Source: an uncultured Clostridia bacterium (GTDB lineage Bacteria > Bacillota > Clostridia > Christensenellales > Aristaeellaceae). From it: a DNA stretch of 50,426 nucleotides. The position numbers and the translations under genes are program-made. Under the pieces are notes generated by a model, which saw only the letters and a list, made by a program, of their open reading frames with translations, was not told the DNA's origin and searched no databases. Numbering within the stretch: the first letter of the stretch is position 1; each line of letters begins with the position of its first letter. Location of the stretch: NCBI GenBank assembly GCA_946414315.1, contig CAMKNZ010000015.1, forward strand, positions 1-50,426. The letters run 5' to 3'. Positions 7,008 to 14,142 of this stretch are shown in pieces.

Positions 7008-7117
7008 GACGAATCCTCCGTTTGCAGTGTGTATCTCGTTCTACCCGTTGTATACATGACTGTACCGCACAGCAAATCAGCCATGCGGTCAGCAAAATAA
7101 TGATTCTGTTTTTCATT

Positions 7118-7990
7118 TTATGGCACCGAAATAGTGATGGTCACATCGCCATTGCTCAGCAGTTCTCTCATTTCTTCCGCCGTCTTGTCGGTGATATGGC
7201 CTAGCCTGGTATAGGCCCATGAATTATGGCCGTAGAACACCACTAACTGGCTATCGGAATACAGCACAATGTCGCCGGAGGAAGTGCTGGTCTGCGCGTC
7301 CTGGCTGGGCAGCCGCTTACCAATGGAGCCCACCTGCTCAAAACCGCCATACATGGTCATCTGGATGGTCAGACCGTTTTGTGCCAGTTCCTTCAGCGCG
7401 GTTACGGAGTCATTGTCTTCCCAGGCCACGGCAACAGGCGTTTCGTTGATTTTCATCTGCATGGCGGGTTCGTCCTCACTTTCGTCTAGTTCGATCAGCA
7501 CATCATAGCTGCCGTTCAGCGCTGCGATGTCAGCCAGAGGGCAGGTGATCACACCAATATTTACCTGACTGCCATAGATTTCAGATTCATTCTGATCTTC
7601 GAAGAGAATGGTGAAGTAGGGAGCGTCGGTGGCGTAGTCGATGTCACCGTTCAGCCACCCATAATGCTCTTCTTCCTCGTTGTAGGGCAGATCTTCCGTC
7701 ACCCCGCAGAAATCATGAGAATAGCGGCTCATATGCTGCGTGTAAGGCAGCTTGGCGATCAGCGCCTGCGCAGTTTCAGAATCGTTCAGCACACCGGGAA
7801 TGACGGTGTTCCCAAAGTGCAGCAGAATTTTCGTGCCGTTTTTCGGCGGCAGCCGGGTGGGCATGGCGGGATCGTCCGTCTGCATCTGCGCGCCGTCTTT
7901 AGCGACGCGTCTGCCATTCTCGGCGGAGGCAGTAAAAGTCAGGGAACTCATCATCATGGTGGCCAGCAGGATCAAAAGCATACGTTTCAT
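7118..7990 (-). CDS. Secreted protein with two cyclophilin-like fold domains
   Basis: The 290-residue protein has a signal peptide (KRMLLILLATMMMSSLTFTASA). The second half (about 170-290) has the signature of the small cyclophilin-like fold family: GGFEQVGSIGKRLP, GDIVLYSDSQLVVFYGHNSWAYTRLGHI. The first half (about 50-165) looks like a diverged copy, with LHFGNTVIPGVLND and a loop ending in YGWLNGDIDYA. This family is commonly found beside flavodoxins, as here (flavodoxin ends 15 bases upstream). Prolyl isomerase activity is not established for it. GAGGAGG sets the start. A tandem secreted arrangement is less common than single-domain cytosolic forms. Confidence 0.8.
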   Translation of the reverse strand: MKRMLLILLATMMMSSLTFTASAENGRRVAKDGAQMQTDDPAMPTRLPPKNGTKILLHFGNTVIPGVLNDSETAQALIAKLPYTQHMSRYSHDFCGVTEDLPYNEEEEHYGWLNGDIDYATDAPYFTILFEDQNESEIYGSQVNIGVITCPLADIAALNGSYDVLIELDESEDEPAMQMKINETPVAVAWEDNDSVTALKELAQNGLTIQMTMYGGFEQVGSIGKRLPSQDAQTSTSSGDIVLYSDSQLVVFYGHNSWAYTRLGHITDKTAEEMRELLSNGDVTITISVP

Positions 7991-8005
7991 GTGTGTTTCC
8001 TCCTC

Positions 8006-8713
8006 TTATTTCATCGTGTTCTGCGCGAAGGTTCTTACTTCACTCTCAAAGCTGTACGGATCATATCCGGATACGGCCACACCCTGTATGACGGTTGCGT
8101 TCGGCTGCAGCTGCCGGATTTTCTCCACCGTATCGGCAAACCTGCTGCCGCAATGAGCGGTGAACACATAAATGGTCTTGCCGGAGAGATCGGTTTCTTC
8201 CAGAAAAGCCCGAAGCGGCGTGCAGACGGTGTAGTGCCAGATGGGCGCTGCCAGGTAAACCGTGTCATACCCGCTGACATCGTCCAGATGGGTCGCCATC
8301 TGAAGATTCACAAAATCGATGTCCTGACCTTCGCCAACAGCTACCGTCTGATAGTAATCCGAGGGATAAGTATAGGCAGTTTGAATCGGAAAGACATCCG
8401 CGCCGGTCTCCTCTGCGATCCATTTGGCAATGAGGCCCGCGTTGCCGATCAGTTCGCCATTTTCATCCCGGTTCAATGTAGCGCTGGAAACCACGTCCAC
8501 ATCAGGATCAAACATCGTGTTTCCTACCCGTGAAAACCATGCAACCAGTACCTTGTGATTCGTGCCGGGGATCAGGCCGATCGGCTCCGCTGTCTGCGGC
8601 GCGTAGTCCGTATACCGGGTATAGTTCTCCATCTCATTCTCTTCTTCCGCCCACGCGGCGCATAACCCAGTCAGCAGCATCACTGCCAGGAAAATGCTCC
8701 ATAAGCGCTTCAT
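8006..8713 (-). CDS. Secreted flavodoxin
   Basis: The start at 8713 (MKRLWSIFLAVMLLTGLCAAWA) follows GGAGGG and gives 235 residues with a signal peptide. The flavodoxin domain follows. It includes VLVAWFSRVGNTM, which serves as the FMN phosphate loop, then the APIWHYTVCTPLRAFLEETDLSGKTIYVFTAHCGSRF region typical of this family. An exported flavodoxin would act at the cell surface, perhaps with the exported cyclophilin-like protein next to it. Electron source and target are not evident. Confidence 0.88.
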   Translation of the reverse strand: MKRLWSIFLAVMLLTGLCAAWAEEENEMENYTRYTDYAPQTAEPIGLIPGTNHKVLVAWFSRVGNTMFDPDVDVVSSATLNRDENGELIGNAGLIAKWIAEETGADVFPIQTAYTYPSDYYQTVAVGEGQDIDFVNLQMATHLDDVSGYDTVYLAAPIWHYTVCTPLRAFLEETDLSGKTIYVFTAHCGSRFADTVEKIRQLQPNATVIQGVAVSGYDPYSFESEVRTFAQNTMK

Positions 8714-8726
8714 CAAAATGCCCTCC

Positions 8727-8922
8727 TCACTTTGCTTTGATCGCAAAAATCAGATAGTCCAGACAGTCCAGCTTTTTTCTGCTCCGCGTGGATGATGTCC
8801 AGCAGCAGGAGACGGTAGCTGATGAGCAAGCTCAGCCGGGCTCTGTTCTCTTGCCCGCGCATGGACTCAAGTGAATCGATCAGTTTCTGATCGCAGCCCG
8901 TGTCCTTCAGGTATTCCCGCAT
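8727..8922 (-). pseudogene. Small conserved helical protein, frameshifted
   Basis: Read straight, the frame runs through to 8713 and ends in nonsense. Removing one base from the A6 run (plus strand T6, 8773-8778) restores QKKLDCLDYLI and a stop at 8727-8729, just before the flavodoxin ribosome site. That restored end matches the paralogue at 10109-10342 (SQRKVDCLDFLI). Slippage by -1 would not give the right frame, so this is decay or an assembly indel. The N-terminal part is also short relative to the paralogue. Confidence 0.7.
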
Positions 8923-9071
8923 CCGATGCAGAACTTCAGTTCCTTACCTTTCAGGCTGATATGCCCGACCTCATGTCCGGCATCTTTCGCTCCGGCGATC
9001 AGGCGCTCGGCCATGATATCCGAATTGCTCTTTGCCCGGAGACTTGTGGAGATAACAAGTATGCTGCTCAT
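8907..9071 (-). pseudogene. Truncated NADPH-dependent FMN reductase fragment
   Basis: The 54-codon reading begins MSSILVISTSLRAKSNSD and ends at KFCIGCGNT with a stop at 8907. It matches the first quarter of the flavodoxin-fold FMN reductase family (the phosphate loop STSLRAKSNSD and the KFCIGC strand). The rest of the gene is missing, and the small-protein remnant begins where the family would continue (CxxCQ). A deletion probably joined two neighbouring genes. Confidence 0.75.
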
Positions 9072-9082
9072 ATGATTCTCCT

Positions 9083-10102
9083 TTACTGCAGATATTCGGT
9101 GAAAAATGCTTCCAGCTTATCAAAGGGGATGGCATCCTTGCCACCGCCGTCATAGAGATCGGTATGGACGGCACCGGGGATAATCATGAGTTCTTTGTTA
9201 TCCGTGTACTTGCTGTCCCTGACCATGTCGGCATAGGTGTCACGGCTGAAATAGCAGGAATGAGCTTTCTCACCATGAATAATCAACACTGCGTTTCTGA
9301 TTTCACTCGTGTAAGTATTAATCGGTTGATTCATGAAGGACTCGCAGCCGATAATGTTCCAACCGCCGTTGGAGTTGAGAGATCTGGCATGGTATCCACG
9401 ACTGGTCTTGTAGTAGTCGTGATAGTCCGCAACAAAGAACGGAGCATCCTCAGGAAGCGGATCCACCACGCCGCCGCCCAGCTTGTATTCACCATTTTTC
9501 AGATCTTCCAGTCTCTGAGCGCACACGGCGGCCCGCTTCTGATAACGCGCCTCTTCGTTGTTCTCACTGTCAAAGTATCCGTTTGCGTTCACTCTGGCCA
9601 TATCGTACATGGTTACGGCGACGGTTCCTTTGATACGGGTGTCAAGTGCCGCTGTGTTGAGCGCCATGCCGCCCCAGCCGCAGATCCCGATGATGCCGAT
9701 GCGGTCCGGATCAGCTTTTTCATGCAGGGAAAGGAAGTCCACCGCCGCCATGAAATCCTCGGTATTGATGTCGGGAGATGCCATATAACGGGGATAACCA
9801 CCGCTTTCTCCGGTGAAGGACGGATCGAACGCAATCGTGAGGAATCCGCGTTCTGCCATGGTCTGGGAATACAAGCCGGAGCACTGTTCCTTGACGGCTC
9901 CGAAAGGACCGCTCACAGCAATCGCCGGGAGTTTGCCTTCCGCCTTCTTCGGGATATACAGGTCTGCTGCCAGTGTGATACCGTAACGATTCACAAAGGT
10001 CACTTTACTGTGGTCGACTTTTTCGCTTCTGGGGAAGGTCTTGTCCCATTCCATCGTGAGGTTGAGCTCTTCTTTTCCGATCACGATCAATCTCTCCTTC
10101 AT
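9083..10102 (-). CDS. Alpha/beta-hydrolase with Cys at the nucleophile elbow
   Basis: The 339-residue cytosolic protein resembles the YcjY/dienelactone-hydrolase-like group: VTFVNRYGITLAADLYIP at the start, the oxyanion region VSGPFGAVKEQ, GFDPSFTGESGG-like loop, and the elbow GICGWGG. The nucleophile position is Cys rather than Ser. An acid and a late His (GAVHTDLYD) complete a plausible triad. The start follows the upstream stop by only a few bases with no clear ribosome site, suggesting translational coupling. Genes of this type frequently sit with flavodoxins and LysR/MerR regulators, as they do here. The substrate is unknown. Confidence 0.85.
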   Translation of the reverse strand: MKERLIVIGKEELNLTMEWDKTFPRSEKVDHSKVTFVNRYGITLAADLYIPKKAEGKLPAIAVSGPFGAVKEQCSGLYSQTMAERGFLTIAFDPSFTGESGGYPRYMASPDINTEDFMAAVDFLSLHEKADPDRIGIIGICGWGGMALNTAALDTRIKGTVAVTMYDMARVNANGYFDSENNEEARYQKRAAVCAQRLEDLKNGEYKLGGGVVDPLPEDAPFFVADYHDYYKTSRGYHARSLNSNGGWNIIGCESFMNQPINTYTSEIRNAVLIIHGEKAHSCYFSRDTYADMVRDSKYTDNKELMIIPGAVHTDLYDGGGKDAIPFDKLEAFFTEYLQ

Positions 10103-10108
10103 AAGTAT

Positions 10109-10342
10109 CTACTGTATTGCTTTTGCTGTCCGGCGGATCAGGAAGTCAAGGCAGTCGACTTTGCGCTGGCTCTCGTGTAGCTCATCCATCCGTTTGCTCC
10201 GGCATTTCCGAAAGTACCGGAGCAGGGTTTCGGTATCACCGGCTTCGTAAAGCTGCTTTGCGTGCTCCAGTTCATCGTCTCCGCACCCGGCATCCGAAAG
10301 ATTGCTGAGGATCTTCTCCAGTTCCGTTTCCAACGGTTTCAC
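10109..10342 (-). CDS. Small conserved helical protein (MerR-associated type)
   Basis: The 77-residue, highly charged helical protein begins at a GTG behind AAGGAAG. It contains AGCGDDELEHAKQLYEAGDTETLLRYF and HESQRKVDCLDFLI, a pattern often seen as a small stand-alone protein beside or fused to clostridial regulators. It has no DNA-binding domain here. It is the first gene of the leftward cluster and divergent from lysR. A frameshifted relative lies at 8727-8922. Function unknown. Confidence 0.75.
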   Translation of the reverse strand: MKPLETELEKILSNLSDAGCGDDELEHAKQLYEAGDTETLLRYFRKCRSKRMDELHESQRKVDCLDFLIRRTAKAIQ

Positions 10343-10379
10343 CTTCCTTGCTTCATCCTGACGGGCTCATTATAACGTC

Positions 10380-10408
10380 TTTACGAACAGCTCGCTAATG
10401 GTTATAAT
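10380..10408 (+). promoter_or_regulatory. Promoter of the LysR regulator
   Basis: TTTACG (10380-10385), 17 bases, then TATAAT (10403-10408). A leftward TATAAT is also present at 10369-10374 for the divergent cluster, with a weaker -35. Confidence 0.65.
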
Positions 10409-10425
10409 GAATATCATGATATTCA
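10408..10425. promoter_or_regulatory. 18-bp palindrome, likely LysR operator
   Basis: TGAATATCATGATATTCA is a perfect palindrome that begins at the last base of the lysR -10 box and contains the LysR T-N11-A pattern. Binding here would repress lysR and could act on the divergent cluster. A related string, GCTTATGGTTATAACTGA, follows the lysR stop codon, compared with GCTAATGGTTATAATGA upstream of the operator. Confidence 0.6.
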
Positions 10426-10456
10426 TATATGGAATATCAGTGAAAGGAGCGTGCCT

Positions 10457-11341
10457 GTGGAGATCCGGACATTACGCTATTTTCTGGCTGTCGCGAGAGA
10501 AGAGAATATGACCCGGGCAGCGGAGATCCTGCATGTGACGCAGCCCACGCTTTCCAAGCAGCTGAAAAGCCTGGAGGATGAACTGGGAAAGAAACTCTTT
10601 ACGCGGCACAGTTTCAGCATTGCCCTGACGGAAGAAGGTGTTCTCCTCAGAAACCGGGCGGAAGACCTGGTATCCATGGCGGACAAGATCGAGCAGGAGT
10701 TCTTTTCGCTGGACGATATCACCGGGGGGAATCTCTACTTTGGTCTGGCAGAGTCCTATCAGATCCGCTACCTGGCCAGGGAAATCCATGAGTTTAAAAA
10801 GAAATGTCCGGCTCTCCAGTATCACATAACAAGCGGAGATACGGAACAGGTTACGGAAAAGCTGGATAAGGGACTGCTTGATTTCGCCGTGATCTGCGAG
10901 GTACCGGATGAGCGGAAATACAACTATATCGTTTTTCCTGAAGCAGACTGTTTCGGCGCTGTTTTTCCGGATGATTCACCCTTGGCAAAGAAAAAACGGA
11001 TTACCGTCAATGACCTGATCGGGCAGCCGCTGTTCTGCTCACAGCAGAGCTGGGAAAACGATATTCGCCCGTGGGCAAAAGAGAAGTTCAGCCAGCTGCA
11101 TCTGGAAGGGTCTTTCCGGCTTTCCTATAACGGTTCAATGTTTGCAAAAGAGAGGCTGGGTATTCTCCTGACGCTGAATAACCTGATTGACACATCCAAA
11201 GAAAGCGGACTGGTTTTTCGTCCGCTGACCCCGTATCTGGAGATGAAAATGTATCTGATCTGGAACAAGTATCAAAGCTTTACGCCTGTTGCGGAACGAT
11301 TTCTGAAGCAGGTGAGATTGTCTTTTTCAGAAAACTCTTGA
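10457..11341 (+). CDS. LysR-family transcriptional regulator
   Basis: The GTG at 10457, 7 bases after GAAAGGAG, gives the standard LysR opening MEIRTLRYFLAVAREENMTRAAEILHVTQPTLSKQLKSLE (helix-turn-helix, residues 1-60). The effector domain (about 90-290) follows; total 294 residues. A GTG at 10451 is too close to the ribosome site. The gene is divergent from the flavodoxin/hydrolase cluster, with a palindrome over its own -10 box, the usual autoregulatory layout. The effector is unknown. Confidence 0.93.
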   Translation: MEIRTLRYFLAVAREENMTRAAEILHVTQPTLSKQLKSLEDELGKKLFTRHSFSIALTEEGVLLRNRAEDLVSMADKIEQEFFSLDDITGGNLYFGLAESYQIRYLAREIHEFKKKCPALQYHITSGDTEQVTEKLDKGLLDFAVICEVPDERKYNYIVFPEADCFGAVFPDDSPLAKKKRITVNDLIGQPLFCSQQSWENDIRPWAKEKFSQLHLEGSFRLSYNGSMFAKERLGILLTLNNLIDTSKESGLVFRPLTPYLEMKMYLIWNKYQSFTPVAERFLKQVRLSFSENS

Positions 11342-11418
11342 AAAGTTAACTTGAAAGTTATTCTGGCCAAAATCAATTTCGCTTATGGTTATAACTGAAA
11401 TCCCAGTCTGCGGTCAAT

Positions 11419-11455
11419 AAAAAAGAACAACCCGCCGGTTCGTTATAAACCGGCG
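11419..11455 (-). terminator. Terminator between azlD and lysR
   Basis: CGCCGGTT (11433-11440) pairs with AACCGGCG (11448-11455). On the minus strand the stem is followed by TTGTTCTTTTTT. It therefore ends the leftward azlCD transcript, and may also slow lysR read-through. Confidence 0.75.
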
Positions 11456-11467
11456 AGTGGTTATTGC

Positions 11468-11514
11468 GTTTAATCGCGATTAAACTCACTAAGGGTTAGG
11501 AAGGAATATTCCTT
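11468..11514. repeat. Two perfect palindromes between convergent genes
   Basis: GTTTAATCGCGATTAAAC (11468-11485, 18 bp) and AAGGAATATTCCTT (11501-11514, 14 bp). Neither has a T run or a nearby gene start. They lie in the 242-base gap between the lysR and azlD stops, beside the terminator hairpin. Function unknown. Confidence 0.5.
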
Positions 11515-11583
11515 ATATTCCGTCTCATTAACAATTTCGTAACTTCCGGTTTTCTGATTCATTCACAGTTCTGAACAGATTTG

Positions 11584-11907
11584 TTACATGACGCGAATCA
11601 GGATCATATAGCATACGGTTCCGGCAATAATCGACAAATACATGTTTTTTCGTGCAACCTGAAGGATAACTACCAGCGCACAGGCTGCGAGCTCCGGAAT
11701 GCCAAACGGTGACTGACTGAAGGAAGTATCACGCAAACAGTAGATCACAAGCACCGTCATGATGGCAGGTGGGAGCGCTTTTCCGAGATACCGGATCACT
11801 TTCGGCAAAGGCCTGTTTCCGAACAGCAGAAACGGAAATGCGCGAAGGGCCCAAGTAACAACTGCGATGACTCCGATAACTGCGATGGGATACATTGTGT
11901 TATTCAT
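11584..11907 (-). CDS. azlD: AzlD-family branched-chain amino acid exporter subunit
   Basis: The start at 11907 (MNNTMYPIAVIGVIAV) follows GGAGGG at 8 bases, giving 107 residues. There are about four hydrophobic segments and the AzlD markers RAFPFLLFG and LPPAIMTVLVIYCLRDT. AzlD is the small partner of AzlC; together they export branched-chain amino acids and analogues. The start lies inside the end of azlC (8-base overlap). A second azlCD pair is at 36779-37799. Confidence 0.93.
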   Translation of the reverse strand: MNNTMYPIAVIGVIAVVTWALRAFPFLLFGNRPLPKVIRYLGKALPPAIMTVLVIYCLRDTSFSQSPFGIPELAACALVVILQVARKNMYLSIIAGTVCYMILIRVM

Positions 11908-12595
11908 CTGTCGTGCCCTCCTGCTGTTCAACAGGCTTACGAAGGAATAACAGTGCTGCCAGGCAAGAAACCAGCGTTGGAATCAGAAAGTATTCTTTTC
12001 CCAACAACAAATAAAACCCCAAAGCACATACCGCAGCGGTCAAAAAAGGGAGCCGCGTACGATACTGACGCCATTGGTTAACGACAACCACAAGGAAAAA
12101 TGCCGTGGCGGAAAATTCGATTCCACGCATATCGAACTGAAAAAACCGACCTGCGCATGCTCCGATAAAGCAGCCAAAGACCCAGTAGAAATGATCAAGC
12201 ATGGCGATGAGGAAAGCCGCTTTATCTTCATCAAGCCCTTCATCATACTTTACAGAGCAGAGAACAGAATAGGTTTCATCGGTAAGGGTCAGGATCATGT
12301 ATGGATATCTCCAGCCCATCCTGCGAAACTTTTCGATGAAGCCGATCCCGTAGAAAATGTGCCGTGCATTGACAAAAAACGCCATGACTGCCAGGGAGAG
12401 AAGCGTGGCTCCGGATGTCATCATAGGCACCATGACAAGCTGCATTGATCCGGCAAAGATGAAAAAGCTGGAAGCCGTTGTGAGCAGCACACTGTATCCC
12501 GCATCACTCATCAGAATGCCAAAGGCGATACCTATGAACAGATATGTGAAAAATATCGGAATTGTGTTTTTGACTGCAAATCGTAATTCTTTCAC
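11900..12595 (-). CDS. azlC: AzlC-family branched-chain amino acid exporter subunit
   Basis: The 231-residue membrane protein has AzlC hallmarks: FTYLFIGIAFGILMSDAGYS, the FFIFAGSMQLVMVPMM segment, VNARHIFYG, and the LTDETYSVLC loop. With AzlD it forms the amino acid exporter. The promoter is probably the extended -10 in repeat module B, about 80 bases upstream. The frame is intact, unlike the second copy. Confidence 0.93.
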   Translation of the reverse strand: MKELRFAVKNTIPIFFTYLFIGIAFGILMSDAGYSVLLTTASSFFIFAGSMQLVMVPMMTSGATLLSLAVMAFFVNARHIFYGIGFIEKFRRMGWRYPYMILTLTDETYSVLCSVKYDEGLDEDKAAFLIAMLDHFYWVFGCFIGACAGRFFQFDMRGIEFSATAFFLVVVVNQWRQYRTRLPFLTAAVCALGFYLLLGKEYFLIPTLVSCLAALLFLRKPVEQQEGTTDE

Positions 12596-12660
12596 GAACA
12601 GCTACCCTCTTTTCAGCAAAGATGGAAAGAAGAATTGATAGTTTTTGGAAAAGCCCGGGG

Positions 12661-12727
12661 GAGGCTTCCCGGCTCCAATGATAGCATATTCACGGGGTTT
12701 TTTAGAAAAATTGTCGCTGCTGGAATT
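12661..12727 (-). repeat. Promoter-module repeat, copy B, before azlC
   Basis: Read leftward: CCAGCAGCGACAATTTTTCTAAAAAA, then ATATGC-TATCAT-TGG, then CCGGGAAGCCTC. The TATCAT box (plus 12678-12683) with TGC in front is an extended -10 about 80 bases from azlC. It matches copy C over about 70 bases, including the downstream CGGGAAGCCT. Confidence 0.65.
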
Positions 12728-12729
12728 TA

Positions 12730-13446
12730 TCAAAGTGAAACGACTCCGCCAAGATAAGAGATCTGAGTAAGTATACCGTCTTTCACCATATAAGCTTCCC
12801 CGCGCAATTCCTCTTTGACATCATTTATGAACAGATAGCTCCCATCCGGAATAGCGTAAAAGGTCTTTCCAACACTGTCAGGGCATGCGATATCATCATA
12901 AATCATCAATCCATCCAAAACATCATCCCTGTTTTCCTGATAATGGGGCAAAAGATTGGTTTTTGTAAGGTTCAACCCAGTCAGGAATCTTTGATATGCA
13001 GGATCAACTGCCTCTCCTTCTTCTTCAGGCTGAGAATATACAATATCTGCGCTATTCATACTTCCGGCGCTTATCCCTATGACGATGCCAGCGTAATCCT
13101 TTATCAATTCACGAAGATGAATCTTTTGAAAAAAAAGATTCTGCGTTGGCACATGTCCACCTGAAAGGATCAGGAGATTCGATTCGTGCACGAGTTTTTC
13201 AGCCCGGTCCTGGTTTCTGCTGTCCAAGGTATAAAACTGCTCAAACGAAAATCCCGCATCTTCAAATATTTTCTTTGTGAGCGATGCGTAAAAGTCCGTC
13301 TTTTCCCAGCCATCGGGATTTGAACATATATCCAAAGCCCGACAATGATCCGGGAATCGTAAACGTAATTCATCAATGAAATGGTTAGCAGGGTTCAGAT
13401 CTCCCGTGTCAGGCGCGTCTATCCTGCTGGTCAAAAAACAAATCAT
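12730..13446 (-). CDS. Peptidase E-like S51 family protein
   Basis: The start at 13446 follows TGGAGG; an upstream ATG overlaps that site. The product is 238 residues. The S51/glutamine-amidotransferase-like fold shows LLILSGGHVPTQN and the nucleophile elbow GISAGSMN (catalytic Ser), with a later AIPDGSYL strand. Family members are dipeptidases for Asp-X or cyanophycinase-like enzymes; the substrate is not decidable. It is AT-rich compared with its neighbours and shares a leader hairpin with the GNAT gene upstream, suggesting the two arrived together. Confidence 0.85.
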   Translation of the reverse strand: MICFLTSRIDAPDTGDLNPANHFIDELRLRFPDHCRALDICSNPDGWEKTDFYASLTKKIFEDAGFSFEQFYTLDSRNQDRAEKLVHESNLLILSGGHVPTQNLFFQKIHLRELIKDYAGIVIGISAGSMNSADIVYSQPEEEGEAVDPAYQRFLTGLNLTKTNLLPHYQENRDDVLDGLMIYDDIACPDSVGKTFYAIPDGSYLFINDVKEELRGEAYMVKDGILTQISYLGGVVSL

Positions 13447-13458
13447 ACCATGCCTCCA

Positions 13459-13499
13459 CAAATACCGATTTGGTGATATCCCGATTTACGGGAGTTTGT
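13459..13499 (-). promoter_or_regulatory. Shared leader hairpin element, copy 1
   Basis: Leftward reading: CTCCCG-TAAAT-CGGGA-TATCACCAAATCGG, then TATTTGTGGAGG, the ribosome site of the S51 gene. Copy 2 (14055-14096) conserves the stem, changes the loop, and keeps ATRTCRCYAAATCG. No T run follows, so it is not a terminator. Confidence 0.5.
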
Positions 13500-13515
13500 T
13501 GTGAATACTATTATC

Positions 13516-14037
13516 TCATTCTAATGGTATGCGGATGATATGTTTCTGATTCTTGAAATCTCCAATAATCTGGCCGCCGTTTTTCAGCATGATTTTTACG
13601 GTAGGCTCGTTGCTTTTCATCGGGAACAGCTTAATTTCTTTATATCCAATCTCTTTGCATTTTTTCAATAATTCTTTGAATAAAATGCTTCCGTATCCTT
13701 TTCCTCTATATTCCTTAGCGATGCCGTATCCCAGATTTCCTGCGCCGACAACCGTTTCCAGATACTCGGATGACGAATGCCTGACTCTGCCGTAACCGAC
13801 AGGAATACCGTCAACATATAAAACATATGTGGTATATGGAATCCACCCTTCCGGCAAATCAAGGCCTATGGAATGATTATCCGTTACCCGCAACCACTCT
13901 TTATACTCGTCATAGGACAGGTTGTATGCCGGGTTCGTAAAACCGTTCTCTACTTCGGTAATCTCCTGCAGCATATCATATTCTGTTTTGCCCATATCCA
14001 ACGATAGTTGCTTTAATTCAATATTTTGCATCATCAT
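13516..14037 (-). CDS. GNAT N-acetyltransferase
   Basis: The 173-residue single-domain GNAT has the acetyl-CoA loop IAKEYRGKGYGSILFKELL (R/Q-x-x-G-x-G/A) near residues 105-125 and GYGRVRHSSSEYLETVVGAGNLGYGI before it. The start is uncertain among three consecutive ATGs, and the ribosome site is weak (GAAAG). It is AT-rich, like the following S51 gene. The substrate is unknown. Confidence 0.85.
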   Translation of the reverse strand: MMMQNIELKQLSLDMGKTEYDMLQEITEVENGFTNPAYNLSYDEYKEWLRVTDNHSIGLDLPEGWIPYTTYVLYVDGIPVGYGRVRHSSSEYLETVVGAGNLGYGIAKEYRGKGYGSILFKELLKKCKEIGYKEIKLFPMKSNEPTVKIMLKNGGQIIGDFKNQKHIIRIPLE

Positions 14038-14054
14038 TTTTCTTTCTGTTTTTA

Positions 14055-14096
14055 GAAATTACGATTTAGCGACATCCCGACAAACGGGACTTTAAA
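14055..14096 (-). promoter_or_regulatory. Shared leader hairpin element, copy 2
   Basis: Leftward reading: AGTCCCG-TTTGT-CGGGA-TGTCGCTAAATCG, then TAATTTCTA, ahead of the GNAT gene. The hairpin stem is plus 14075-14079 with 14085-14089. See copy 1 at 13459-13499. Confidence 0.5.
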
Positions 14097-14142
14097 GTTT
14101 ATCCAAAATAAACTGTCTTATTAAAATTCAGAAATCAATCTG

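Noticed and set aside
5865-7100. Rightward 411-codon reading
   Set aside because: It crosses the tRNA remnant and runs antisense to the EFR1 ferredoxin, whose cluster motifs are unmistakable.
8773-8778. Programmed ribosomal frameshift at the A6 run
   Set aside because: Restoring the conserved frame needs a +1 shift (or loss of one base), whereas A-run slippage normally gives -1; decay or a sequencing indel is simpler.
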